Of a stretch of DNA of 41,411 bases, positions 8,542 to 19,576 are shown piece by piece (position 1 is the stretch's first letter; each line of letters starts with the position of its first letter). This DNA is from Phaeoceros laevis (taxonomy: Eukaryota; Anthocerotophyta; Anthocerotopsida; Notothyladales): positions 135,980 to 177,390 of the forward strand of contig JBNGIQ010009396.1 in assembly GCA_049999765.1 (NCBI GenBank), given 5' to 3'. The position numbers and the translations under genes are program-made. Below the pieces are notes generated by a model. The model was not told the DNA's origin. It worked only from the letters and a program-made list of their open reading frames with translations, and did not search any database.

Positions 8542-10196
8542 GCAAGATGCATGCATGAGGCAGCTAGCATCCCTTCCACCTAGCTACTCCAACTTCATTA
8601 CAAGTCAGAATGCAATGTTACGACTTGCTCAACAGCTAGCAGTTCTGACGGAAAGAAAGGAGGAAGAGTTTCAGACCTTGAATGTCAACGAACTTGTAGG
8701 TGCATTGATGCAAGAGGAGGTTAGCAGAGCTGCCTCAAAAAGTACTAGGGGGCAGGCCCTCTATGCATCAGCTAGGCCAAAAGGGCCAAGGAAACCATTT
8801 AACAAGTCCTATCCAAGCAAAGGGAGGGGCACCTCACCTGGAGACGCTTCTTCCAGCAAGAAGAGAGTTGGAAACTGCAACTGGTGTGGCTTGCCGAATC
8901 ACTGGGAGCGTGATTGCCGGAAGAAAAAGAACAATGAGCCACGGAGAGTACCAACACCTGAGGCCAACACAGTGGCCAAGAAGGACAAGTCTTCATCTCC
9001 CTCTGTCTTGTTGGTTCACTCCACCACCAGTCATGAATCTACAGATGCTGTATCAAAGCCACGAGTCTCATTTCGTGCACTAACTGTATGTTTAACCACC
9101 ATGGAAACACATCAGTCTTTTTGGTACATTGACTCGGGTGCCACAGCACACATTTGCCATGATATGTATGTGTTCACAAATTACGCTGCGCATACCACTG
9201 GGCAAAATGTCTTGTTAGGTGACGACAGTGAACAATCTATCAAAGGGGTAGGCACTGTGCACTTACGTTTACAGAATGGGTGTACACTTGCACTCACTAA
9301 CGTTTTGCATGTACCCACGATAACGAAGAATTTGCTGTCGGTCTCTCAGCTCACACACAATCACAGTTTTGAAGTTGTCTTTCGAAGGTCCATGTGCATG
9401 ATCAAAGAGTCAGGCAAAACTGTTGCCCTGGGTAAACTGGTACACGACCTGTTTATCCTGAACGTTATCAGCCTTCCTGCTCCATCTGCACAAGTCGTTG
9501 GGGTCAGCTCACATGTCACTGATTCTGAAGTCACAAAAATCTGGCATATGAGGCTCGGTCACCCGAACCCAAGAAAGTTGAAAGATATGGGAAAACAAGA
9601 CCTCTATGCAGATGGTCTACCTTCCAATTTGAGTCCTTTGCCGTTCTGCGAGGCTTGCGTCTATGGCAAACTTCCAAGAGCAGCTTATCCCAAAGGAGGT
9701 GGCACCAGGGCTACAGAAGTCCTTCAACTTGTGCATGCAGACCTGTGTGGACCAGTATCTGCACCATCCTTCGGTGGTGGTCTTTACTTCCTCACTTTTA
9801 TCGACGACTACAGCCGTTATTCCCAAGTCTATATACTCAAGCATAAGAACGAAGCTTTCGATTGCTTTAAGGAATATCAAACCTTGGTAGAAAGGCAAAC
9901 TGGTAAGAAGCTGTTGTGCTTGCGAACTGATAACGGTGGAGAGTTTGACTCCAACGAGTTCAATGCCTATTGCAAGGCCTTAGGCATAGCTCGGCAGTTC
10001 ACAGTCCCCTACAGTTCGTCACAGAATGGTGTAGCTGAGAGATGCAACTGTTCTGCACAAAATGTGGCAAGAAGCATGATTAAATAGGCTCGCTTACCTT
10101 TAGCATATTGGGCGGAAGCTATCTCTACAGCTAACTACCTATACAATCGCTTGCCTGGGAAATCTTCGGCTGGGAAGACTCCATATGAGCTGTGGT
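8510..10196 (+). pseudogene. pol: Copia gag C-terminus, protease and integrase (5' part of pol)
   Basis: One frame covers gag helices (LASLPPSYSNF), a CCHC knuckle (CNWCGLPNHWERDC, about 8875-8916), protease with FWYIDSGATAHICH at about 9120, the GAG-pre-integrase motif KIWHMRLGHPNPRKL, and the integrase core. The core shows HADLCGP, RTDNGGEF and the Glu of SSSQNGVAER, giving the D-D-E triad. A TAG at 10085-10087 sits in MIK-stop-ARLPLAYW, where copia elements usually have Gln, which suggests CAG to TAG. The frame then runs to KTPYELW and stops at the LINE insertion at 10197. The same frame resumes at 19577. Confidence 0.9.
10182..10196 (+). repeat. LINE target-site duplication, left copy
   Basis: CATATGAGCTGTGGT is identical to 19562-19576. 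It lies within the copia integrase codons for YELW. The length of 15 bp is typical of LINE target-primed insertion. Confidence 0.95.
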
Positions 10197-10306
10197 CTGA
10201 ATGTGCTATGCGTACCGATGTGCAGCCCGCTAGCCGGACGGGGAAGTGGGCAGTGATGAGCGCCTAGGTGCCCGTGCGTAGGAGCCCGCGCGAAGGCGCG
10301 ATGTAG

Positions 10307-11459
10307 ATGGGTCCCCGTAATGGTGTGGCTGGAGAAGGCCGGCCACCTGAGACAAGTACTGTGGTAGCTCAGGCGGAGCTGCGCAAACTGATAGGAGAAA
10401 TGGTGAGAGACACGAGTATGGACACCATGGAGGTGAGCACGGGAGGGGAGCTGCCAGTAGTTGTCAATGTTGGCAAGAAGGATAACATCAGAATGTCAAC
10501 GCAGGGTGGACACAAGGAGGGGAATACCAAGAAACACGTGACATTACAACCCCCGATTGTTGTCAGAGATACGGCTGGGATCATCCCTCAAAAAAGAGGG
10601 AAACTGAGGCGCACGTCCATTTTGGGCAAGGTTGAGGGAGCTCAACCAAATGAGACCGGATTAGGAGTTTGTAAAGAAGGCCACGGGATTAACACCTGTG
10701 TCAATCTACGTGAAGGACGATCTCTCTTTCCACATTAGGATGTCAGATGCGAATGAGGCAGAAAAAGTGCTCCAGGTCAGGGAGTTGTACAAAGGAATTT
10801 TTCCGATACACCTGGAGCCATGGACACCACAGCCAGAGCTTGAGAAGACTAAATTTTCCAAGAAATTCGTGTGGGTGCAGCTTCCGGGTCTGCAGGTGGA
10901 ATGGATTGTGTTTGCGGAGGAGATGGTGGCAGCGATTGGTGAGGTATTCATCGGACTTGCAAAAGAGGCTTTCTGGGGAAAGCACGCAAAACCAAGGTTT
11001 GGCGTTAAAGTGAAAGACATTGCAAACCTCCCAGAAGGTGTAATAGTACAATTTGCAGAAGGAGAGATACAGGAGGAGATTTACCAAGCTTTCGATTACC
11101 CAGAGCTGCCGACAAGGTGTCACCTTTGCGGTAGTAAGGAACACCTGCAAAAGAGCTGCCCAACTCAGAATCCCTGGAAAATGAAGTTACTAAGACTAGG
11201 CATACCTGTGACAAGTGGCACTATTTTGCCAGGATTCGAGGGAGCTAGGAAAACGCAAAGATCGCTATCAGCAGCAACAAATGTTGCTAACTGCAAAGTG
11301 GGAAAGACCCTTTTCAAGGAGCTCAGCCCAGCGGATGTTACAGTCATTAAAGCAGGTGTCCTTTTATGGAGGCAGAAACAGGGGGCAGAGAAACTGTGGT
11401 TACCAACGAATGAGAGAAGAACTGCTTTCCCGCTCTGGTCGGTGACGCACCCCAATTAG
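10307..11459 (+). pseudogene. LINE ORF1: DUF4283-like domain and zinc knuckle
   Basis: ORF1 opens at ATG 10307, about 110 bases into the element. The first 130 residues are low in known motifs. Near 10698-10738 the frame shifts by one base and then reads the plant L1 ORF1 domain: VSIYVKDDLSFHIRMSDANE, then HLEPWTPQPELEKTKFSKKF, then VWVQLPGLQVEW. A CCHC knuckle, CHLCGSKEHLQKSC (about 11119-11160), follows. ORF1 proteins of this type bind element RNA and act as chaperones in the ribonucleoprotein. The frame ends with TAG at 11457-11459. The family call is firm for residues 1-155 of the second frame. Confidence 0.85.
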
Positions 11460-12690
11460 AGGAATGTTAACATGGAGCAAACCTGGGAGAGGGCGGAGCA
11501 AAAGATGAGGGCAATGCTCATGTTAGATTTCCCAGAGCAAGAAAAGATGAGTGTGGAACAAATGATCAGCCAGATGTCAAAGAACGTGGTAGCTCATCAG
11601 ATAGAACAGGGTATTCAATATCTGTACTTTGTGGGAGTATGGTGCCTCTTAGCACTAGAATGTTAGCCAAAGCTTTGGCTGAACAAATTGAATGGAAGGA
11701 AAACCTGAGCATCACTATTCCGGGCAAGTACATTGTGAAAAGCAAATCTGAATTGCTGCTGGTGAAGAGTGATGAAAAGCTGAAAGGAAAAATGGAGGAA
11801 AGTGATGGCAGAGGGAGCCGTCAGAATGGAAGTGAAGCCAAGGGAAAGAGGAGTGGCGGGTGGTTACCAGAAAAGGAAGCCCTGTTAAACCAGCCAGGAT
11901 TCTTTCTGAGGATGTGATTCTAGAAGTGGTCAATTTGGATGCTGGGAAGGGTGGCCCTTCAAATGCTGAGCCTTTCAGCCCCAAGAAAGCTGAAATACCA
12001 CAAAATGAGATTGTGGTACAAGAGGAAACGATGATAGATGCGGTAGGAAAAGAACTTGTGCTGCAGCCCAATGAGATGGACTGAGCACGCAAGGAAGGAG
12101 TGGTAAAGAGGTCGAGGGAGATGAGATCCTCCAACCCTCTTCTAAATTCTGATTTGCAACAAGAAACAAAACAGCCACAGAAGGAATCAGTGAATGATAC
12201 TCTGGAATCAAGTAAAAGACAAGCAGCAGTGAAGAGACTAGGTTTTGAGGAACCTGGAAGCACTGAAAAAGAGACTGGAGCTCAGCGATGTGTTTCGCAA
12301 GACGTGGGGGAGGGGGTAATACCAGACCCAGTGATTCAGGAAATAAGGAAGAATGATAACAAAATGCAAAATCAAGGAATGGACTGGGACACTTGGGCAG
12401 CCAAAAGAACAATGGAACCCAGGTCCCCACAGAACTAGAAGGATGAGCCAAACGTTGTGCAAAATGAAGCTCAAGGACCGCCACGGAGAGTCCACCCCAA
12501 CAGTTGTTAAGAGAACAAGGCCGCAGCCTGCCAGTCTGGAGAAGATACTGGAGGAACATCTGAATGGAGACATTGTTATGGGTGAAGGCTTGATGACTCC
12601 GCGCACACTTGATTTTGAGAGTGAAATTGCAGCAGTTAGAACTATCCCGCTGGTTCTACAAAGCCCAGGAATAGGAGATGGAACACAGGT
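11460..12690 (+). pseudogene. Decayed distal part of LINE ORF1
   Basis: Open stretches occur in all three frames (11472-11666, 11639-11917, 11860-12084, 12100-12438, 12353-12709), as expected for a coding region broken by indels. Within it, EWRVVTRKGSP (near 11850) resembles the W-x-x-V-T-R-K motif at the C-terminal side of plant L1 ORF1. The residues are rich in Lys and Glu. No other motif was recognised. It may be one ORF1 running to 13807. Confidence 0.5.
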
Positions 12691-13807
12691 GGTAACTGGC
12701 TGGAAATAGAGGTGTATAGGGTCCATCAAAACAAGCATCAGTTACTAGCTGAGGAGGATGAATCAGGAGAACTCCAGCTTCTGCATTTGTGGAACAATGA
12801 ACCAGAGAGAAAAGGGACTATTCGAAATGTGATGGATACGCTAAGGGAGGGAGGTATCATCACTAGCAGAGTGAAAGACGCGGTAGAGAAAGCCACCATG
12901 TACTTAAAAGCAAGAAGTGGTGTCCAAAGTAGTTGTGAGACTGAAAAACCAGGTTAAGTATAACAAGCAGAAGCACGATTATTGGACCTGGTTGGGACTT
13001 GAAACAGACAGTGAAACCATGCTCAGGTTAACAAGGAATCCCCCTTGCCTACAAGCAGTGGACATAGAGATGGAAGTAGAAAAAGGTGAGATGGCTCCGC
13101 AGGACAGGGATCAACTGGCTCAAAGGAAAGGACAAGGGAGTCCCACGAACAATCATATATGCCAGGAAGAGAGGACAGCTACTAACTGGATAGAGATTCT
13201 TGTGTGCAAGGAGAGTAAGGAGGGACAACACCTGTTAGTGGAAAAAAGGGCGACAGGAGGCTTCAGGCTCTTGCAGATCTGGTCTAATGAAAAGGACAAT
13301 GGAAAGCTAGTAAATGAAGTACTGGACCTTGTCAAGGGTGGGGGGATCGTATCGGATAATAATGATGAATCTATTCTGGAGATCATGATCCATAGACAGC
13401 AAGGGGCCAACACAAGGGTAGAGATCCTAATCATCAATGACTCGAAGGTACAAGCTCATGCTCTTGACTATTGGACATGGCTTGTTTCTGATAAGGATGG
13501 CGAAATTATGAAGAAGCTACTCTATAAACAAGTGGAGTCTGGGGTTCTCACGGAGGTTGTGAAGAGACAGCATTTGGAAGCCCCTGCGAAAGAGGCAGCT
13601 AGCAGCAAGGCGGCCAATATTAGTGAGCCAAGAGTCACAAGAGCGAGAGCAAAAAACATAACGTTGGAGGAGGCTGTGACTCCGCTACTGGAAAAAGGGA
13701 CAAATGGCAACATACCTGAAGTGGTGAAAGGCAAGGCGTCAACAGATCCCATAAAGAAGGGGAGGAAGAAAAACACAGTAGCTGGTGGCAAAGGATCTGC
13801 TACCTGA
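12691..13807 (+). pseudogene. LINE ORF1 tail with two copies of an unrecognised domain
   Basis: The frame entering before 12691 encodes GNWLEIEVYRVHQ. It shifts by one base near 12917-12957 and ends at TGA 13805-13807. It holds two copies of a domain of about 112 residues. Each starts NW-L/I-EI-x-V, then has an LLxLW-N/S-NE core, then a GGI-I/V turn, and ends at an H-D/A-x-x-YWTWL motif. The C-terminal 80 residues are basic and Ala/Lys-rich, with RVTRARAKN followed by GRKKN, which looks like a nuclear-localisation or nucleic-acid-binding tail. ORF2 starts about 65 bases downstream. I do not recognise the domain. Confidence 0.6.
12694..13521 (+). repeat. Protein-level tandem duplication, period about 490 bp
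   Basis: Copy A is 12694-13030 and copy B is 13184-13521, about 337 and 338 bp. They align by protein motif: NWLEIEV/NWIEILV, LLHLWNNE/LLQIWSNE, REGGII/KGGGIV and DYWTWLGL/DYWTWLVS. The DNA is much diverged, so the duplication is old and has been kept under constraint at the protein level. Confidence 0.75.
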
Positions 13808-13873
13808 AGTGCAAGTGAACCAGTTTAGTAGTGAAACACAGCGCTAGGGAAGAAGTGAATATACATTATAGTG

Positions 13874-14667
13874 ATGAGTAAGAACTACAAGAAGTCCAAG
13901 CAGCAACAGCTGCAGATCATTACCTGGAATGTAAGAGGGTTAGGAGATTATAGAACGACCAATAGCAAGGTGGACAAATTAATAATTTCATGGAGGCGCA
14001 AACTGAGTGGGATATCCTCCTAATTCAAGAGCATCAGCTTACAGAAGCTAAGATCAATGAGGTAAAACGTGTCTTCATGCCACAAGGCAAAACGTGGTGG
14101 GTACCTGCTGATGACACAAGAGGCGGTGTTGCTATCACGGTCAGGCATGAGCTGGCGGACAAGGTGACAGAAACAGGCCAGGACATGGGTAAGAGGTTTG
14201 TATGGATCCTGTTAAAGCTTGCAACAGGTGATGTTGGGGTTTGCAACATATATGCACCGTGCGACTCGGCTGCTAGAAGACGTACCTGGAGGAGAATGGA
14301 GACTGAACTGGCCGTGAACAAACAATGGCTGCTCGGTGGAGACTTCAATTTCGTAGAATGCAGCTTGGACAAGGAGGGGGGAATCCCTCCTGAACAGTCT
14401 CAGGTTTCTGTTCGATGGCAGACATTAAGAGATACACATTTGTGCTTAGTTGATCCGTGGAAGACGAACCCAGCACAAAAAGCCAGATGTTCGCTGGATT
14501 TCAGCTGGTCAAATGAGAGGGAAGATCCGAACACATTCATAGCTAGCAGGTTAGATAGAATTTACTTACCAGCATGTTGGCAAGAACGTATAGATAGCTA
14601 TGGGATAATCCCTGGTACCACTCAGTTTGACCACGCACCTGCTTTGCTGACAATGAACCCTGAGTGA
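13874..14667 (+). pseudogene. LINE ORF2: apurinic-type endonuclease domain
   Basis: ORF2 likely starts at ATG 13874 (MSKNYKKSKQQQ). The endonuclease motifs run in order: ITWNVRGLGD, then after a one-base shift near 13985 DILLIQEHQL with the metal-binding Glu, GGVAITV, VCNIYAP, LLGGDFNFVE, SRLDRIYL and FDHAPALL with its catalytic Asp-His. All expected catalytic residues of the L1 endonuclease are present. It nicks target DNA to start target-primed reverse transcription. The frame ends with a TGA at about 14665 after MNPE, and one base of shift links it to the RT region. Confidence 0.9.
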
Positions 14668-17600
14668 TCTTGTTCTAGAGAGGCCTAAGGTAGACAGGAG
14701 GATGTGGTGGTTGATTACCGATTTGCTTAAATATCCGGAAGTTCTTGAGAGGGTTGCAGGGTTATGGAGACAACAGCAAGAGGACCCTGGCAAATCTGGC
14801 TTGGCTAAGCTTCTGTGTGCCTTTGACAACACAAGGAAATACCTGAGAGAGACAGGAAGTCGGAAAGCTAAGGAAGCTCAGCAAAAAGAAGAAGAAGCGA
14901 GGCAACAGTTAGCTGACTTACAGCGTGAGGCCGAGAGAAGAAGGACAAGGACCTCTCATGTGCTGCGTGAGGTTGAGGAAGCGAAAGTGAGACTTCAAAG
15001 CCTGGAGCACAAAAAGGCCAGGGGTTGGTTCCAGCGAGCGAAAATAAAATGGGCGGCTGAGGGGGACATTCCACAAAATTTCTTCTTCTCCAGGCTAAGA
15101 CAGAGAAGAAATAAGAACACCATTCCCCCTCTCCCTGATCAAGATGGAGTTATTCAAGAGGACCATGAAGGGTTGAAAAGTATGATAGAGAAGCATTTTA
15201 CTACATTTCTCAAGGGTGAGGACAAATCTCCAGGCTGGGAGGAGCTGTGACACAAATATGATTCCTTTCCCAAAAGAATGAGCCCTAAGCAGTTGGTAGT
15301 GTTAGAAGCAGACATAACGGAGGATGAAATAAAGACGGCAATTCAAAATATGCCGAATGGAAAGAGCCCTAGCTTGGATGGATTTCCTAAAGAATTTTTC
15401 TTGTGGGGATGAGATTTCATCAAAAAGGTGCTAATGGAAGCGCTCAAGCACACCTGGACAGGAGGGACTATGGGGGAGGCTATGAATGAAAGCCTCATTG
15501 CGTTAGTACCGAAGCCAAAAGCGGAAACCGGCATAAAGTGTTGGAGGCCGCTTTCGCTGCTCACAATGTTCTACAAAATGATTTCAAAGGTATTAGCAGA
15601 CAGGATCGCACCATTCATGGATGAATGGGTGCAGAAAGAACAGCGGGGATTCATAAAAGGGCGTTGTATTCTTGACAATGTATTGTTGGTTCGGGAGGCG
15701 AAGTGGTGGCTGCAAAAGAAAAAAACCCCTGCTGTTCTGATATCTCTAGATTTTGAAAAAGCCTACAACAGCGTCAAGTGGCACTTAATGTGGAGCTGCC
15801 TAAAGAAATACGGTTTTGGGCCAAAATACCTGAGATGGTTGGGAATTCTCATGGAAGATGCAGGAGCGAGAGTAGCCGTAAATGGAGATGTTACAAACAG
15901 AATACCTATAAGCAAAGGTGTTAGGCAAGGGGACCCTTTGTCCCCTGCTCTGTTTGTGATCATGACAGACTTTCTGATCTAGAGACTGAAGGAAAATCCA
16001 GAAGTTAAAGGCATTAGAGACCCAGAAGAGAATGAGATCAAGGTTTCAGGTTTTGCAGACGATACCTTGATGATGCTGGACCCGGAGGTTGAGTCTCTGG
16101 AGGCTGCTATGAAGGTGATAGAGGAGTACAGCTCTCTATCGGGATGCAAGGTAAACTGGGAAAAAACGAAAATGCTATGTCTAAATATGGAAGATCCCCC
16201 GGACTGTCTCCACCATATCATGAGGATTACTGGAGATGATTCCCACCCCTACTTGGGACTGCCTCTAAAAGAAGGAGAAGAAAATGTTGAGATCAGTAAG
16301 AGGATATGCTTGAAATTTATTAAAAAGGCTAGAAGCTTGCAGCTGTTGGAGCTGTCTCTTGCAGCAAGAGTTTTGGCAATTAATCATATACTTACAGCAA
16401 CGCTGTGGTATTTTGTTTTTGCCTGGGCTCCGACGGAAGCAGATCTTAACAGATTGCAGAAGATAATCATGAACTTTCTGTGGAATAGGCAGGTGGATAC
16501 CCCCTCAGCTGTTCACAAAGTGGCCTGGAATCACCTGATTCAGCCAAGAGAGGAAGGGGGATTGGGATTAGTAGACCCCATTCAGAAGGCCAAAATTCTG
16601 CATGGTCAATGGATTCTGAAGGCCCTATCACCTACCCAGTACCCCTGGAAACCTTACATAACTCGAAGACTTGCATCTATTAGTGTGGTGAAGGAGGGAA
16701 CAGAATCCAAAGCACACGTGTTTGCTGGTAAACCAAGAATGCGTGAGCATGTTGGCCCTCCTCTGTGGTGTGCAATTTGGAAAAGCTGGAAGGAGCTTGA
16801 ACAGTTGCTGGTTTGGGTACCACCGGAGAATAGAGACGAAGCGTCATCTGCAAAGTTGCAAGGTCATGGTCAGGTCTGGAAACACGAGACAGCCAAACAG
16901 ATGAAAGGCTCTAGAAGATTGAAAGATGCTGCTAGAAACGGATTGACAAACCTTAGAGACGCCTGGTACTGGCAACAAGAGAGATGGTATACAGCGCAGG
17001 AGATGTCTGTTGAATACAATGTTCCGCCCAGCTGCACACGGATGGTTGAAGATAACATTAGTCGGGGCTTGAGTGAGAAGTACATAACGGCTATGGACAA
17101 TATGACTGAACTGAAAAATAAGGAGTGGTATACTGACATGTTCTGCATTGTAGAAAGAGGTATCTCTGAACCAGGGAGGGCCCTGCTACTCAAGCAAATT
17201 CAGGGTCAAATGGCAGTGGTGTTGGAATACAAAAAACAACCGGGCAGCAATGTCATTGTGAGCTCGGGAATGGCCTTCGCTGTCCTCCCTGAAGACCTAG
17301 CTCCGATTACAGTGCTGCATAAGATGGAGAAGACCAGATGGGTTCTAGGAAGCGAGCTGCAGATGTGTCTGAGCCTCCATAAAGCTGAGAAAAGATGGCA
17401 CGAAGAAACCACGGTTTTGCGACAGGAAGTAACTATAACAAGGTGGTGGTGGCCTGCAGGAACAAGGCAAAGTCAAAAGAGAACATCACTTTTCAACTAC
17501 CAAACTAATCGGTTGTATAAGACGCTAATTCGTACATACAAGCCAAAGGGCAGGAACTCTATGGCTCCTAGCTGGGAGGTCGATGTATGGAAGCAAAAGA

Positions 17601-18187
17601 AAATCTTACAGAATTTGTGGAGAACGCCAGGAGTACCTCCGAAAGTGGCATCAACAATTTGGATGATGATGCAGAAAACCCTCCCAAACTCGGATAGGTG
17701 GAATGGACTGCTGAAGCTCTTTGGACTGGAAAACTGCAGCAGATGCTCGATTGTGAGCAAGCATACAAGTAGACACATATTCTTTGAATGCTCTTATGCC
17801 AGGGAGATTTGGGGAAGGATTCAGAGCTGGATCAGAAGGCTGGAGTCTCCATCAAGACCTACAATTGGAGAATTCACAGCTCTGCTTGGTGTTGATGAAC
17901 GCACAGGGAAGCCTTTCAGAGAGGAGCAGTGGTGGATGGTGACATGGTCTACAACAGTCTTTGAGTTATGGGTTCATTGGGCTGCAGATATCTATGGAGG
18001 AAAAGACTTGCAAACGATTCAGACTACCTTGTGTAAGATATGGTCGAGTGTAGTCACCACGGGAGCAGCCCTAAAGCAAAAGCGGCCCAAGCGCTTCAAA
18101 GCTGCTGACTGGCAAAGGGCAGATATTCTCTGCCCAGGGACTGGAGTTTGGCATGCTCGTTGCCCATGGATAACGACAAGAGGGTAA
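14668..18187 (+). pseudogene. LINE ORF2: reverse transcriptase and C-terminal zinc finger
   Basis: One frame runs across 14668-18187 with stops at 15248 (TGA), 15410 (TGA, where a Trp is likely) and 15980 (TAG). It starts with a coiled-coil-like charged linker (14860-15010). RT motifs follow: NGKSPSLDGFPKEFF, LVPKPKAETGIKCWRPLSLL, QRGFIKGRCILDN, SLDFEKAYNSV (catalytic Asp), GVRQGDPLSPALF and FADDTLMML (16051-16077). A zf-RVT-type tail, CSRCSIVSKHTSRHIFFEC (about 17735-17791), has the Cys and His ligands typical of plant L1 ORF2. Length and order match plant L1. The first 30 bases lie in a frame shifted by one from the endonuclease. Confidence 0.92.
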
Positions 18188-18738
18188 GGATGGCCAGCAT
18201 AAACAGGAAAAAGGATGCTGAAGTCACAGAAAGGACGAAGAGGAAACAAAGAGATAATCAGAATATGTGCTGGAACGAGCGGAACATCGAGGGAGAGAAG
18301 AAGGGCAGCCCGAAGGTACTTATTTGCAGGCTGATGACAGTGGAGGCTACGTTCCTGAAGATTCGATGGGTGCCTGCCACAAAAGATAACGCAGAGAAGA
18401 TGTTAGAGACAGCGTGTCTCAGTCTGCTAAGAATTTGTTGGGAGAAGCAAAACTATAGGATGCGAGGAGAACGCGACAGCGGCAAAGATTTGCTCCTCCT
18501 GCCAATTCTGTTGGAGGAAGAATCTGAAACCAAAGAAGCATGCTTGGAAACTGTGAAAGCGGGAAAGAGAGTGGAAGCCAAGGAGCTAAGTGCTGGGGCT
18601 TCTCCACTGGGATCGCTGCTGTGGGCCGGTGCAGGGCTCAGCTGCCAAGGACTCAAGATCGGGAATGCAAAAGTAAGCAAGATAACACCTACAAAAGACA
18701 GAGAGAGCAGTCAGCAAGGCGGTGGAGCCATAGCTTAA
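18188..18738 (+). pseudogene. Unrecognised Lys/Glu-rich ORF after LINE RT
   Basis: A frame open at 18148-18738 overlaps the last 40 bases of the RT frame. It is rich in Lys, Arg and Glu for about 60 residues and then Leu/Gly-rich. No motif was recognised. It may be a shifted C-terminal extension of ORF2 or a degraded linker to the downstream ORF. Confidence 0.25.
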
Positions 18739-18839
18739 ATACCAGATGGAGAGCGGACAAGCATGCAAGAAACTCTCTGGGTAGTAGTGGAGCGACGAGT
18801 AGGGAGCGGCGTTCTCTGCAAAGCTGGTGGAGGGGTATC

Positions 18840-19220
18840 ATGTCTCAATGGGGCGTTGGACGAGCACAAGTGTGCATCATTCGGTTTGTGGATGATACTT
18901 TCAGCTTGCTGGACAAAAGCTGTGGCACGGAGCTCCCGCCCCTGAGCCTGCAGTTTGGTGAGCTCCTAAATCTCTGGTGGAAGGTGATGTATGCAGCGAA
19001 TGGGCCTTCACATGAGAGTGTGAGGCGCAAAATCACGAAAGAGGAGGAAAGACTGGCTCTGCTTGCCCTCACGGACAGTGAACTCATCAAAATTTTACGC
19101 AATCTGGAGGTACAGAGCTCTTCTACACCCAGCAATGAAGAGCAGGAGAGGCATCGAGGGTATACGGTGGACGAGCTCAAGAGGATCAGCGCTGTTCGCC
19201 AATGCCTGGAGTCAGAATGA
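18840..19220 (+). CDS. Small extra 3' ORF in the LINE, unknown
   Basis: From ATG 18840 the frame encodes 126 residues and ends with TGA 19218-19220; the frame is open further upstream to about 18540. It begins MSQWGVGRAQVCIIRFVDDT, with FVDD resembling an RT box only by chance. A Trp/Leu-rich segment (FGELLNLWWKVMYA) and a charged helical C-half follow (KEEERLALLALTDSELIKIL). It lies after ORF2 and before the 3' UTR, where plant L1 elements usually carry no gene. It could be an accessory ORF or a captured fragment. No family is recognised. Confidence 0.35.
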   Translation: MSQWGVGRAQVCIIRFVDDTFSLLDKSCGTELPPLSLQFGELLNLWWKVMYAANGPSHESVRRKITKEEERLALLALTDSELIKILRNLEVQSSSTPSNEEQERHRGYTVDELKRISAVRQCLESE

Positions 19221-19561
19221 GATAGCTGACCTGCCTAGGCGGGCGAGGGAGGCAGGTTGCTGAGTGGAGAGTAACCTGGACCGGGACGCACGAAGTGCCG
19301 TGTGCCAGGTTGAGGGCGCAATTAAGGTGTCCAAGACGAGATCGGACGCGCATCGTTTGAAGCTTCACAGCTTTTGAGTTCTTTAAGGTTTCTTCTTTTT
19401 TTAGCTAGTGAAGTTCCAAGGGGCGCGGAGCTGGGCTAGATATTAGATAAAATCGGGGATGTAGACCACTAGCCTGGTAGGAATTGAGGTGAAAGTAACA
19501 AGGTAACACTGTAACATGAATTGTATTTATAATGAAATGGCGCCGATTTACACCAAAAAAA
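19221..19561 (+). other. LINE 3' UTR ending in A7
   Basis: No ORF is visible. It contains AGGTTGC...GTAACCT complementary segments (19254-19276) and ends in seven As (19555-19561) that abut the right target-site duplication. The tail is short for a LINE. Confidence 0.7.
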
Positions 19562-19576
19562 CATATGAGCTGTGGT
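19562..19576 (+). repeat. LINE target-site duplication, right copy
   Basis: This is identical to 10182-10196 and follows the A7 tail. The copia frame continues from here through codons for CRRKPTIQHLRVFG. Confidence 0.95.

Larger units (their letters stand above)
10197..19561 (+). mobile_element. Near full-length L1-type LINE nested in copia integrase
   Basis: The element is 9365 bp, bounded by perfect 15-bp direct repeats. It has a 5' leader, ORF1 with DUF4283-like and CCHC domains, ORF2 with apurinic endonuclease, RT and a terminal zinc finger, an extra 3' ORF, and a 3' end of seven As (19555-19561) next to the right duplication. That length is large for a plant L1. The sense strand is rich in A and G. 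Several stops and shifts make it inactive. Because it cuts the integrase cleanly, it arrived after the copia. Confidence 0.95.

Noticed and set aside
18885-18905. FVDD in the LINE's 3' ORF as a second RT active site
   Set aside because: No other RT motif lies around it and the real RT with FADD is at 16051.
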